Below are positions 41,710 to 51,998 of a stretch of 54,004 nucleotides of DNA, piece after piece. The notes beneath the pieces are model-generated. The model was not told the origin of the DNA and ran no database searches. It saw nothing but the letters and a program-made list of their open reading frames with translations. Both the position numbers and the translations under genes were made by a program. Numbering within the stretch: position 1 is the stretch's first letter; the number at the start of each line of letters is the position of its first letter. Origin of the DNA: Nitrospira sp. (GTDB lineage: Bacteria > Nitrospirota > Nitrospiria > Nitrospirales > Nitrospiraceae); the NCBI GenBank assembly GCA_005239465.1, contig SPAW01000053.1:1-54004 (forward strand), given 5' to 3'.

Positions 41710-42312
41710 ATGCACGCGGTTCGCATTCACGGTCGGGGGGGGCAAGGCGTGGTCACGGCGGCGGAGTTGCTCGCGCTGGCTGCGTTCACGGATGGCAAGC
41801 ATGCTCAGGCCTTTCCCAGCTTCGGCTCGGAGCGGATGGGAGCTCCGGTCATGGCCTTCTGTAGAATCGACGATCAAGCCATCCGCACCCGCGAATCCGT
41901 GACGCATCCCGACGTCGTGATCGTGCAAGACCCCACCTTGCTGCACCATGTCGATGTCTTTGGCGGATTGTCGGCTGACGGCTATATCTTGATCAGCTCG
42001 ACCTTCACTGTGAAGGAGTTGGGCATTGAAGAATTTCTGGCGACCTTGCCGGACGATCATCTCTGTATCGTCCCGGCCTCAGACATCGGGCAGAAACATC
42101 TCAAACGGCCTATCGCGAATACGTCGCTGCTGGGCGGGTTCGCTGCGATGACGGGGTTGATCAGAATTGCGTCCGTCGAGTCTGCGATTCGCCACAAGTT
42201 TCCCGGTGCTCTGGGGGAGGCGAATGCCGCGGCGGCCAGAGAGGCCTATGATCACGTCACTGCTTTCTTGAGTGAACAAGGGAGAGTCTCGCACCATGCG
42301 CGCGCAAATTGA
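41710..42312 (+). CDS. porG: 2-oxoacid:ferredoxin oxidoreductase, gamma subunit
   Basis: 200 residues. It holds the gamma domain common to pyruvate and other 2-oxoacid:ferredoxin oxidoreductases: HGRGGQGVVTAAELLALAAF, HAQAFPSFGSERMGAPVMAF and DVVIVQDPTLL, ending with the Rossmann-like region GGFAAMTGLIRI. It is the first gene of a four-gene operon with alpha, beta and a ferredoxin/flavoprotein. The alpha start overlaps its end by 17 bases. In rTCA-type carbon fixers this enzyme carboxylates acetyl-CoA or succinyl-CoA; the sequence does not fix the substrate. Confidence 0.93.
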   Translation: MHAVRIHGRGGQGVVTAAELLALAAFTDGKHAQAFPSFGSERMGAPVMAFCRIDDQAIRTRESVTHPDVVIVQDPTLLHHVDVFGGLSADGYILISSTFTVKELGIEEFLATLPDDHLCIVPASDIGQKHLKRPIANTSLLGGFAAMTGLIRIASVESAIRHKFPGALGEANAAAAREAYDHVTAFLSEQGRVSHHARAN

Positions 42313-43549
42313 AGGTTCCCAAGCCGTGGCCGAAGTCGTCGTGTTGTGCCGACCGGACGTCATTGCCGCCTATCCCATCACGCCGCAAACCCACATCGTC
42401 GAGCGCTTGTCTCGCATGGTCAAACAGGGCGACGTCGGCCGTTGCCAGTTCCTGAATGTGGAATCCGAGTTTGCGGCGCTCAGCGCGTTGATCGGAGCCT
42501 CAGCGACAGGAGCGCGGACCTACACCGCCACGACCAGCCAAGGGCTCCTCTTTATGGCCGAAGCGGTGTACAACGCGGCCGGCCTGGGGCTTCCAATTGT
42601 GATGACCATCGCGAACCGTGCGGTCGGCGCGCCGATCAATATCTGGAACGACCACTCCGACAGCATGGCTTTGCGCGATGCGGGATGGATTCAGCTCTAT
42701 GCGGAAACGAATCAAGAAGCCGCCGATCTCCATATCCAGGCCTTCCGGCTGGCGGAGGAGTTGAGTTGTCCGGTGATGGTCTGCATGGACGGGTACATTC
42801 TCACGCACGCGTACGAACCCGTTGATCTACCCGATCGCAGCCTCGTCGATGCGTTTCTTCCCCCCTTCTCTCCGGTCCAAGTGCTCGATCCGAGCGATCC
42901 TATCTCGATCGGTGCGATGGTGGGACCCGAAGCGTTTACCGAGGTCAAGTATCTGGCGCACCAGCAACAACTCCGTGCGCTCGCGCTGGTCCCGGAAGTA
43001 GCTGGCGTATTCGAGCAACAGTTCCAGCGCCCCTCCAGAGGTCTCTGCTCGCCCTATCGCATGGAAGATGCCGACGTGGCCGTGATCGCGCTCGGTTCCG
43101 TGATCGGCACGATCAAAGACACCGTCGATGAATTGCGTCGCGAAGGAATCGCGGCCGGCTGCGTGAAAATCGGATGTTATCGGCCCTTCCCTACTTTGCA
43201 GTTGCGTGCCGAGCTGGAAGGCCTCACGTGTGTCATCGTGGTCGAAAAAGACCTGGCGGTGGGCATGGGAGGGATCGTATCCGCCGACGTCCAGATCGCG
43301 CTCCAGGGATTACACATCCCGGTTCACACGGTCATCGCGGGGCTGGGAGGGCGGTCTATCTCGAAAGCCTCCCTGAAGCAGATGATCCACGAGGCTCGCG
43401 CGGAACGACTGAGCGAGCCGCACTTTTTGGATCTGAACATGACGGCGATCAACGATGAACTCGCGCGACGACGCGACCAGCGACGCGCGGGACCGGTGGC
43501 CGAGCATCTGGTTCGCGCAATCAATGCCATTGGGACCAAGGTGGTCTAA
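42296..43549 (+). CDS. porA: 2-oxoacid:ferredoxin oxidoreductase, alpha subunit
   Basis: 417 residues. Landmarks are AAYPITPQTHIVERLSRMV, FLNVESEFAALSALIGASATGARTYTATTSQGLL, VMTIANRAVGAPINIWNDHSDSMALRDAGWIQLYAE, and the C-terminal GCYRPFP segment with VEKDLAVGMGG. These are the pyrimidine-binding and transketolase-like modules of the alpha subunit. The start is an ATG at 42296 with GGGAGAG upstream, inside the porG end. The subunits are translationally adjacent, so a 1:1:1 complex is expected. Confidence 0.95.
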   Translation: MRAQIEGSQAVAEVVVLCRPDVIAAYPITPQTHIVERLSRMVKQGDVGRCQFLNVESEFAALSALIGASATGARTYTATTSQGLLFMAEAVYNAAGLGLPIVMTIANRAVGAPINIWNDHSDSMALRDAGWIQLYAETNQEAADLHIQAFRLAEELSCPVMVCMDGYILTHAYEPVDLPDRSLVDAFLPPFSPVQVLDPSDPISIGAMVGPEAFTEVKYLAHQQQLRALALVPEVAGVFEQQFQRPSRGLCSPYRMEDADVAVIALGSVIGTIKDTVDELRREGIAAGCVKIGCYRPFPTLQLRAELEGLTCVIVVEKDLAVGMGGIVSADVQIALQGLHIPVHTVIAGLGGRSISKASLKQMIHEARAERLSEPHFLDLNMTAINDELARRRDQRRAGPVAEHLVRAINAIGTKVV

Positions 43550-43560
43550 CGGAGCGATCG

Positions 43561-44550
43561 ATGTCGACGCCACGCATCAAGTTCTATCAGACCGGTACCT
43601 ATACGGCCGGGAATCGCTTGCTCGACGAGGCGGCTCGCACCGTTCAGTCCCGAATGGATCGGATGAATTCCCTGAACTCGGGCCATCGCGCCTGTCAGGG
43701 ATGCGGAGAGGCGCTAGGCGCGCGCTACGCCGTCGATGCCGCGATGCGGGCGTCGCACAATCGGTTGATTGCGATCAATGCCACCGGCTGCCTCGAAGTC
43801 TTTTCCAGCCCCTACCCGGAAAGTTCGTGGCAGATTCCCTGGATGCACTCGCTGTTCGGGAATGCGCCGGCGGTGGCGAGCGGTGTCGCCGCGGCATTGC
43901 GCGCGAAAGGACGAGGCGATGTGAAGGTCCTCGCCCAGGGAGGCGACGGCGCGACGGTGGACATCGGGCTGGGCTGCCTGTCCGGCATGTTCGAACGGAA
44001 CGACGATGTGCTCTATCTTTGTTACGACAATGAAGCCTACATGAACACCGGCATTCAACGCTCGGGGGCCACGCCGCCCTTCGCGCGAACGAACACGACT
44101 CAGGTGGTCGGCGAGGCTCCGGGCAATCTCTTGGGCACCGGCAAGAATTTGCCCCGCATCGCGATGGCGCACGGAATTCCCTACGTGGCCACGGCCTCGG
44201 TGGCAGATCTCCATGATCTGGAAACTAAGGTCACCAAAGCGATGGACATGCAGGGGGCGCGGTACATCCACCTTCACGTCCCTTGCCCCCTGGGGTGGGG
44301 GTCCGATCCCGCACACACCATTAGAGTAGCGAGAATGGCGGTAGAGTCCGGATTGTTTCCGTTGTTCGAGGCCCAATTCGGAACGGTCGTCGACCGAACG
44401 CTGATTCGACACAAAGTTCCGGTGGAGCGCTATCTCGAACTACAAGACCGCTTCAAACATTTGTTCGGCCCGCCACCGAATACGGAGGCAATCGCGGCCC
44501 TCCAAGCGATCGCCGACGCGAATATCGTTACCTACGGACTGATCGTATAA
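43561..44550 (+). CDS. porB: 2-oxoacid:ferredoxin oxidoreductase, beta subunit
   Basis: 329 residues. It carries the thiamine-diphosphate module: ACQGCGEALGARYAVDAAM near the N-terminus (iron-sulfur cluster cysteines), ATGCLEVFSSPYPESSW, GDGATVDIGLGCLSGMFERNDDVLYLCYDNEAYMNTGIQRSG (the GDG...N TPP motif), and a later cysteine in HVPCPLGWG. Only a single cluster is expected from the cysteine count. It is downstream of porA with 11 bases between, and followed by the ferredoxin/flavoprotein gene. Confidence 0.95.
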   Translation: MSTPRIKFYQTGTYTAGNRLLDEAARTVQSRMDRMNSLNSGHRACQGCGEALGARYAVDAAMRASHNRLIAINATGCLEVFSSPYPESSWQIPWMHSLFGNAPAVASGVAAALRAKGRGDVKVLAQGGDGATVDIGLGCLSGMFERNDDVLYLCYDNEAYMNTGIQRSGATPPFARTNTTQVVGEAPGNLLGTGKNLPRIAMAHGIPYVATASVADLHDLETKVTKAMDMQGARYIHLHVPCPLGWGSDPAHTIRVARMAVESGLFPLFEAQFGTVVDRTLIRHKVPVERYLELQDRFKHLFGPPPNTEAIAALQAIADANIVTYGLIV

Positions 44551-44559
44551 AGGCTTTAT

Positions 44560-46191
44560 ATGCATCGCAAACCCTTCGCCATCACGCTCGATCCGAACAG
44601 TGGCCTGGCCAACCACACCGGAAACTGGCGCACGATGAAGCCGGTCTACGTCGATCGGCTGCCGCCGTGCAATCACGCCTGTCCTGCCGGCGAGAACATC
44701 CAAGCGTGGCTCTATCACGCGGAAGCAGGGGCTTATGAAGAAGCTTGGCGGCGACTGATGGAAGACAACCCGATGCCGGCGATTCACGGCCGCGTCTGCT
44801 ACCACCCCTGTGAGACCGCCTGCAATCGAGGCCAGTTGGATGAGGCTGTGAGCATCCATGCCGTCGAACGATTTCTCGGCGATCTGGCGATCAAAGAAGG
44901 GTGGCGGGTGCAGTGCTCTCCGCTGAGGGGGAAGCGCGTCTTGATCGTGGGAGCCGGGCCCAGCGGGCTGTCGGCCGCCTATCACCTGACGAGGATGGGC
45001 CATGCCGTGACGGTTCATGAAGCTGGTTCCAAAGCCGGCGGCATGATGCGTTACGGGATTCCCGCCTATCGGCTGCCGCGCGAGATTGTGGAAGCCGAGG
45101 TCGCGCGGATCGAAGCGATGGGCGTCACGATCAGGCTGAACACCAAGGTTGAGGATATCGAGGCGACCATCCAGGATGGCGGGTTCCATGCGACGTTCCT
45201 CGCAGTCGGAGCCCACCTCGCCAGGCGCACCGAGATTCCCGGGTTCGACGCCAAGCGGATGCTCGACGCCATGACATTCTTGAGCAGCATGGAAGGTCCC
45301 TCTCCCCTCAAACTCGGGCGCCGAGTGGCCGTCTATGGCGGAGGCAATACCGCGATTGACGTGGCCCGGACGGTCGAGCGGTTAGGAGCCGAGCCGGTGA
45401 TCATCTATCGCCGGGACGAAGCCCATGCCCCCGCATTCAGGGAAGAAGTGGCCGAGGCCCTGGAAGAGGGGGTACGTTTCCAATGGCTGCGTACCATCGC
45501 CAAGGCTGATCAGGACAAGCTGACGGTAGAAGTGATGGAACTCGACGAACACGGCAAGCCGAAGCCCACGGGACGATACGAAACACTCGAGGCGGACGCG
45601 GTAATTCTCGCGCTGGGTCAGAAGGTCGATACAGGTTTCTTGCGGAACCTGCCAAACGTTCGCCTGTCGGAGTCGGACGACGGCACCATCGAGGTCGACC
45701 AATGCATGATGACCGGTCATCCTGGCCTGTTTGCCGGAGGAGATATGGTTCCCGGCGAGCAGTCCGTCAGCATAGCGACCGGCCATGGGAAACAAGCCGC
45801 CCGCCACATCGATGCCTATCTGCGCGGGACCGAGTACACGAAGCCTCCATCCCATCCACTGGCCACGTTCGACCGTGTGAATCCCTGGTACTACACCGAT
45901 GCGGAACAATCCAAGCAACCGGTGCTGGCGCTCGCCAGGCGGCGCGCGACCTTCGAGGAAATGGTCGGAGGACTCGATGCCGACACCGCGTTGCTGGAAG
46001 CGCGCCGCTGCCTCTCTTGCGGCAACTGCTTCGAATGCGACAACTGCTATGCCGTCTGCCCGGACAACGCCGTCATCAAGTTGGGACCAGGCAACCGATT
46101 CGCGATCAATTACGATTATTGCAAAGGCTGCGGGCTCTGCGCGGAAGAATGCCCCTGCGGAGCGATCGATATGATCAGGGAATTGAAATAG
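44560..46191 (+). CDS. GltD-like flavoprotein fused to a two-cluster ferredoxin
   Basis: 543 residues. The N-terminal domain binds an Fe-S cluster (PPCNHACPAGENIQAWLYHAEAG, CYHPCETACNRG). A GltD/DPYD-type pyridine-nucleotide flavoprotein follows: FAD motif VLIVGAGPSGLSAAYHL (about 127-143), NADPH motif VAVYGGGNTAIDVARTV, and GQKVDTGF. The C-terminal ferredoxin carries CLSCGNCFECDNCYAVCP and CKGCGLCAEECPCGAIDM, two 4Fe-4S sites. It should exchange electrons between NAD(P)H and the ferredoxin-level 2-oxoacid oxidoreductase encoded just upstream. The nicotinamide specificity and direction cannot be read. Confidence 0.92.
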   Translation: MHRKPFAITLDPNSGLANHTGNWRTMKPVYVDRLPPCNHACPAGENIQAWLYHAEAGAYEEAWRRLMEDNPMPAIHGRVCYHPCETACNRGQLDEAVSIHAVERFLGDLAIKEGWRVQCSPLRGKRVLIVGAGPSGLSAAYHLTRMGHAVTVHEAGSKAGGMMRYGIPAYRLPREIVEAEVARIEAMGVTIRLNTKVEDIEATIQDGGFHATFLAVGAHLARRTEIPGFDAKRMLDAMTFLSSMEGPSPLKLGRRVAVYGGGNTAIDVARTVERLGAEPVIIYRRDEAHAPAFREEVAEALEEGVRFQWLRTIAKADQDKLTVEVMELDEHGKPKPTGRYETLEADAVILALGQKVDTGFLRNLPNVRLSESDDGTIEVDQCMMTGHPGLFAGGDMVPGEQSVSIATGHGKQAARHIDAYLRGTEYTKPPSHPLATFDRVNPWYYTDAEQSKQPVLALARRRATFEEMVGGLDADTALLEARRCLSCGNCFECDNCYAVCPDNAVIKLGPGNRFAINYDYCKGCGLCAEECPCGAIDMIRELK

Positions 46192-46267
46192 CAGCGGGGG
46201 CAGCGACCGTTGTGAGTCACACCATGACTCATGGGGAATAGGGCCCTTACAGAGGAAGGGGTCTCGA

Positions 46268-46832
46268 ATGAGCATGAGACGAGGCAAACGCTACACGACA
46301 TCGTACAAAGAAAAGGAACATCCCAGGCAAGATCCCTATGCGATGCTGCGTGCGCCCAAAGGAACAGCGATTTGCCGGAAGTGCCGAGCCATTTACGCGA
46401 ACAAGCGCTGGTACTTCGATGAAGCGGAGGCCCGCAAGCTGGCGGCTTCGCCCTCGCACGCAGAAGCTCGTCTGTCCCGCCTGCCAGAAAATCAGGGACG
46501 ACTATCCTGAAGGGATCGTCACCTTGACATGATCCGATCTGAAGAAGCACGAAGCCGAGATCAGGGGGTTGAGCACCAATGTGGAAGCGCGCGCCATGTC
46601 TGCCAATCCGCTTGAACAAGTGATGAAGATCATACGGCGCCGGAAAGAGTTGGAAGTGCAAACCACGAACGACCAGTTGGCCCAACGTATCGAGCGGGAG
46701 TTGGTGCGGGCGAACAAAGGAAAAGTGGCCTATCACTGGGCGCATCGGGACATGCTCGTTCGGGTGGCCTGGCAGGGCCCGGAGCCGAAAGCGAAATCGA
46801 AGGCCGGGACACGAGCCCGATCTAAAGCATAG
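46268..46832 (+). pseudogene. BCAM0308-family zinc-ribbon gene, copy A (frameshift plus stop)
   Basis: Read in pieces the gene is full length. ATG 46268 gives RRGKRYTTSYKEKEHPRQDPYAML, then KGTAICRKCRAIYANKRWYF, up to about 46458. A one-base shift brings KLVCPACQKIRDDYPEGIVTLT, then a TGA (46530-46532). The same frame continues LKKHEAEIRGLSTNVEARAMSANPLEQVMKII and QLAQRIERELVRANKGKVAYHW to 46832. The two CxxC pairs are the family zinc ribbon. So it has one frameshift (about 46455-46462) and one nonsense codon, probably GGA to TGA. Function of the family is unknown; from memory it belongs to the low-oxygen locus of B. cenocepacia. Copy B is at 51991. Confidence 0.75.
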
Positions 46833-46863
46833 TGCATCGGCTTCATGACACGAAGGAGCACCC

Positions 46864-47121
46864 ATGAAACTCGATGTGAAAGCCTATGCCATGACCTGCG
46901 GCCTGATCTGGGGGCTTGGTTTGTTTGTTCTGACCTGGTGGATCATTGCCTTTGATGGTCCGACGGGAGAGACAACCCTCATCGGGCGCGTCTATCGCGG
47001 GTATGCCATCAGCCCGGCGGGAAGCCTGGCCGGCATGGTCTGGGGGTTTTTCGACGGCTTGATCGGCGGCGCCATCTTCGCGTGGCTCTATAATCTATTG
47101 GCGACCGGTCGGCAACGATAG
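46864..47121 (+). CDS. Small two-helix membrane protein (phage-holin-like family)
   Basis: 85 residues with two hydrophobic helices (about 8-30 and 53-80): MTCGLIWGLGLFVLTWWII and SLAGMVWGFFDGLIGGAIFAWLYNLLA. This matches a family often labelled bacteriophage holin because of the size and the paired helices, but it sits alone beside metabolic and stress genes with no lysis or phage genes nearby. The label should not be taken as evidence of a prophage. The ATG at 46864 is preceded by AAGGAGCA. Confidence 0.85.
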   Translation: MKLDVKAYAMTCGLIWGLGLFVLTWWIIAFDGPTGETTLIGRVYRGYAISPAGSLAGMVWGFFDGLIGGAIFAWLYNLLATGRQR

Positions 47122-47208
47122 TCGGTCGTCCCTGTGACTTGCTTGCAGCGGCAACAAGAGGTGTGTGGTTCGGGCGCGTGATTCGAAGAGATGCCGGAGG
47201 AGGCATGC

Positions 47209-47508
47209 ATGACCAATGAGGACAAACTGAAGAAGATCGTCCCGTGGATCGATCCGGAAGAACGGGTCACGGTGCATTTTCTTGACGAGCAGGACTTGAA
47301 TGCGGAAGTGACGGGCTGCAATGCCGAGCTCGTAGACCTCTCCCTCGAGACTCACGTCCCTCATATGAAGCAACAGATTTCAGTCCCGCTGAGCCGCACA
47401 GAAGTTTCAGAAGATTTGTCACATTACACACGAGATCCAGAGCGGCCCCTCAAACGACGTCGCTTGATGTTGGTCGTCAATGACAAGCGACCGCCGATCA
47501 TCTACTAG
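47209..47508 (+). CDS. Conserved hypothetical protein, 99 residues
   Basis: Charged, cytoplasmic-looking protein with WIDPEERVTVHFLDEQDLNAEVTG, VDLSLETHVPHMKQQISVPLS, DPERPLKRRRLMLVVNDKRP. The beta-rich N-terminal two-thirds recall a small PilZ-like or Sm-like barrel, but I do not recognise a family. A GGAGGAGG-type ribosome binding site supports the ATG at 47209. It lies between the holin-like gene and the glgX gene. Confidence 0.6.
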   Translation: MTNEDKLKKIVPWIDPEERVTVHFLDEQDLNAEVTGCNAELVDLSLETHVPHMKQQISVPLSRTEVSEDLSHYTRDPERPLKRRRLMLVVNDKRPPIIY

Positions 47509-47583
47509 AGGACAAGCAGGATTGATACAGTCGATACATGTGCGTGGCAAGGCTTCTGGTCCATCATTCGCTGTGGAGATTCG

Positions 47584-47709
47584 GTGCGACGAGGACAGGG
47601 AAACTCCGTGAAGCAAGTCCAGGATCTCGCTCAGTCTACCCAGGCCAATGACCCTCTTGTCGGGGTGATCGAGCAGGTCCATGGGCCGGTGGTCGACCTC
47701 TCGCAGTGT
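47584..47709 (+). pseudogene. N-terminal remnant of an ATP-synthase beta-like subunit
   Basis: A frame starting at a GTG reads ...QANDPLVGVIEQVHGPVVDLSQC, which matches the start of the F-type ATPase beta subunit (xGxIxxVxGPVVDVxF). It is cut off directly before a REP-like repeat at 47732. No nucleotide-binding domain follows. The match is short (about 20 residues) and could be coincidental. Confidence 0.4.
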
Positions 47710-47731
47710 GTTGCTTCATGTCCAAGAAGGT

Positions 47732-47807
47732 GGGGACAGGCACCACCGTCTTTCGAGTGCCTCAGGACCCTGAGCAAAGTCGAGGGGAGGACGGCGGAGC
47801 CAGTTTC
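47732..47807. repeat. Composite repeat: REP arms interrupted by a second palindrome
   Basis: GGGGACAGGCACC at 47732-47744 and GCGGAGCCAGTTTC at 47794-47807 are the two arms of the palindrome seen at 14551 and 14663. Between them lies a second palindrome, CTCAGG-AC-CCTGAG with TCGA flanks, of the common CCTGAGCxAAGTCGA type. So one mobile-type repeat appears to lie inside another. Confidence 0.55.
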
Positions 47808-47953
47808 TGAGGCCTGCGGCTGTCCTCCTTTGGCGCCGACTTGCACGAGTGTGTCGGGGCAGTTAAAGATACAGAGCTGGTGTGGACGGCACGCCGGGTT
47901 CAATTGATAGCAGGGTCCGGCAGAGCCGGCATAGTAAACAAGGAAGGTGCACG

Positions 47954-50100
<2,147 letters not shown>

Positions 50101-50104
<4 letters not shown>

Positions 50105-50292
50105 CCGTGCTGTTCGTCCATCCCGAAGTGACGACCTCCGATCCGTGCCCCGGTGACTGGATCGAAGAAATGGACGACGGCTTGCCCGATTGAGATCACC
50201 ACAGTATCCCCTGCTCTCAGGTCTTGACCTGAATCCAACAAGGCCACAAGCATCATGCCAGCCGCTCGGCCGGAGGCCATCTCCACCGTCAC
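50101..50292 (-). pseudogene. C-terminal (TOBE) remnant of a sugar ABC-transporter ATPase
   Basis: The minus-strand frame gives VTVEMASGRAAGMMLVALLDSGQDLRAGDTVVISIGQAVVHFFDPVTGARIG, then a stop. The ending GDTVVISIGQAVVHFFDPVTG matches the TOBE-domain end of UgpC/MsmK-type ATPases (VGDxVxxxxxPxxxHLFDxxTG). No ABC core is upstream on the minus strand. It is convergent with and overlaps the glgX stop by a few bases. Confidence 0.4.
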
Positions 50293-50624
50293 CCACGGAT
50301 GGCCCCCGCGCGCTCGATCAACCGCGCCGTCCCTTCCCCGCTCATCCCCGGTTCGGCGCTCCAGGAGGCGTTGCTACCCTCAGGCTCCCTCGCGAGAAAC
50401 GGTATCCTACCTTCGCTGGGGTATTTGGCAACAGACCCTTGACTTGTCACTGGCCCGAAACTCCTCAACCTGCCGGATGGTACAGCCCTCTCCTTCATGT
50501 TTTAAGCCTGTAACTCCCTCTGCTACCGAACTTCTCCCTCTGCCTTCAAGCAAGACCATCCTGTGGCACCGACAATGCAAAATCATCCTCTCAGCAACTC
50601 ATTCCGTTCTTCAAAAGGTGGCAC
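50293..50624. other. Region without a recognisable gene
   Basis: Minus-strand frames extend upstream from the TOBE remnant (RGGHPWVTVEM) without recognisable homology. No promoter or repeat is clear on either strand apart from A/T-rich stretches near 50505-50545. Confidence 0.4.
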
Positions 50625-50868
50625 ATGGCGCAAGGGATGACCTCAGAAGATCAAGTGATCGACATGATGCTTCACACCCGCACGTGCGACCTCGAAGACG
50701 TGACACGTCGCTGCCCCCAACCTCACGTGGAACCAAGTCTTTCTCGTGGTTGACCATTTGAGCCGAACGGGCCAGGTCAGACTCGTGCCCGCGAAGGGCG
50801 GCAGTTATACCCTGACTCTCCTGCACCAGCAGGGAAGTCGGCCAGATCAACATTCACTCCCGTCCTAA
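50625..50868 (+). pseudogene. Small helix-turn-helix-like gene with a one-base frameshift
   Basis: ATG 50625 follows AAAGGTGG and reads MTSEDQVIDMMLHTRTCDLEDVTRRCPQ. One extra C (about 50721) puts the rest in another frame: [27 protein letters not shown], then [11 protein letters not shown] and a TAA at 50866. Together they make a complete protein of about 80 residues, from a family I recognise from memory by its LTWNQVFxxIDxLSRxGxVxL motif, probably a winged-helix DNA-binding domain. The shift makes it inactive unless it is a sequencing error. Confidence 0.6.
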
Positions 50869-50885
50869 TCAGAAGGAGATTTTTC

Positions 50886-51359
50886 ATGTCTGCTTTAACC
50901 CGTTGGGAACCGATGATGACGCGCTGGAATCCATTCAAAGAATTGGAGGATATGGAGAAGCGCCTCTCGACCTATTTGAGTCGCCCCGCTGCTCGGACCG
51001 AGACCGGAAAGGAAGCCATGACCGTCGCCGAATGGTCGCCGCTCGTCGACATTACAGAGGACGACAAGGAATACCTCATCAAGGCGGATCTGCCGGAAGT
51101 GAAGAAAGAAGACGTCAAACTGACGGTCCAGGACGACGTGATGAGCATCTCCGGCGAGCGGAAGTATGAGAAAGAGGAAAAAGGGAAGAAGTACCACCGT
51201 GTCGAGCGGGCCTATGGGAGCTTTATGCGGAGCTTCACCTTGCCGGAAGATGCCGACGGCAGCAAGATCAGCGCGGAGTACAAAGACGGAGTGTTGAACG
51301 TGCATCTGCCCAAGTCGGAGAAGGCGAAACCGAAATCGATCGAGGTGAAGGTCTCCTGA
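50886..51359 (+). CDS. Hsp20/alpha-crystallin small heat-shock protein, second copy
   Basis: 157 residues. The N-terminal [27 protein letters not shown] precedes an alpha-crystallin domain ([37 protein letters not shown] to about 115) with [39 protein letters not shown], then a Lys-rich tail. It is a class-A type Hsp20 with the A-x-x-x-x-G-V-L motif intact, and differs enough from the copy at 8770 to be paralogous rather than a recent duplicate. The start has AGAAGGAG upstream. It is followed by a small membrane protein that may be co-expressed. Confidence 0.95.
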   Translation: MSALTRWEPMMTRWNPFKELEDMEKRLSTYLSRPAARTETGKEAMTVAEWSPLVDITEDDKEYLIKADLPEVKKEDVKLTVQDDVMSISGERKYEKEEKGKKYHRVERAYGSFMRSFTLPEDADGSKISAEYKDGVLNVHLPKSEKAKPKSIEVKVS

Positions 51360-51382
51360 GGACGATCGAAAGGAGGGGTGTG

Positions 51383-51538
51383 ATGTTGCGACATCCTCAC
51401 TATCTTGAGGTTCCGTGGAGCGTGCATGGGCATCACGAGACCACGGAATCCCATCGTCATCTATGGTGGCTGATCGCGCTGCTGGTTCTGCTTGCCATGT
51501 TTCTGATCGGCGTGGGCGTCACGAGCGGGCTCATCTAG
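51383..51538 (+). CDS. 51-residue membrane peptide downstream of hsp20
   Basis: An ATG with AAAGGAGG about six bases upstream starts a 51-residue peptide: His-rich N-terminus (MLRHPHYLEVPWSVHGHHETTESHRH) and one membrane helix (LWWLIALLVLLAMFLIGVGVT). The stop is at 51536-51538. It begins 23 bases after the hsp20 stop, so it is likely the second gene of that unit. The six His before the helix could bind metal. No family is recognised. Confidence 0.65.
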   Translation: MLRHPHYLEVPWSVHGHHETTESHRHLWWLIALLVLLAMFLIGVGVTSGLI

Positions 51539-51618
51539 CAGAGTGTTACAAAACCGTTTCGGCCACAGAGAAACATAGGGCTAAGGGAAATCATGGACGG
51601 CTCCAGCAGCACCAGCAA

Positions 51619-51780
51619 GCTGTTCGAAAAGGCCGTCCAGGGGGGCCGTGGCGAGCGAAGAGGCGCAACGTGCTCTAGCCGTACGTTGTGCCTCGAAGCG
51701 ATGCGAGAACGTCGCCCAAGGAAAAGCGCGTCTCGAAAGGGAGGGATCGGGCGGGTGAGAAGACCGGCTTTTTCAACAGC
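51619..51780. repeat. 162-bp palindromic repeat with TGTTGAAAAAGCC-type ends
   Basis: GCTGTTCGAAAAGGCC at 51619-51634 is mirrored by GGCTTTTTCAACAGC at 51766-51780. Inside lies AGGCGCAACGT (51661-51671) opposite ACGTTGTGCCT (51683-51693) as a 10-of-11 inverted repeat. Text such as GCGAGAACG in the middle resembles, from memory, interspersed repeats common in Nitrospira genomes. A short relative is at 732. Confidence 0.55.
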
Positions 51781-51829
51781 CTGCCAGCGTCACTAGCAGT
51801 GACATCCGTGGCAGGATGAAAGAGCCTCA

Positions 51830-51998
51830 GTGATATTCAAGAACCATGAAGAGGCAGGCCGTCAGCTTGTCGCTGAATTGTGGCAGGGTCGTAATCACCC
51901 TCGTGGTCTCATTCTGGCCCTTCTCTCAGGCAGAGTGGCAGTGGGCTATCAACTCAAGGAGCCGCTATATCGACATCACATCTTCCTCGGAACAAAAA
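51830..51998 (+). pseudogene. Truncated phosphoribosyltransferase
   Basis: From a GTG at 51830: MIFKNHEEAGRQLVAELWQG, LILALLSGRVAVGYQL, HHIFLGTKKIG. This matches the first 55 residues of the stand-alone phosphoribosyltransferase family at 3776-4465 (FKDRHDAGQRLAQKL; IALPRGGVVVGY; VFITRKLG). The Pro-Arg-Gly-Gly is degraded to Leu-Ser-Gly-Arg, and the PRPP loop is missing; the sequence runs directly into a BCAM0308-type remnant. Confidence 0.7.

Noticed and set aside
46268-46832. Programmed frameshifting or selenocysteine decoding of the BCAM0308 copy
   Set aside because: No slippery heptamer with a downstream structure is evident at 46455-46462, no SECIS-like stem could be assigned after the TGA, and the second copy is broken elsewhere; decay is simpler.
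46864-47121. Holin gene as evidence for a prophage
   Set aside because: No integrase, terminase, capsid or lysin is nearby, and this small membrane family occurs widely outside phages.
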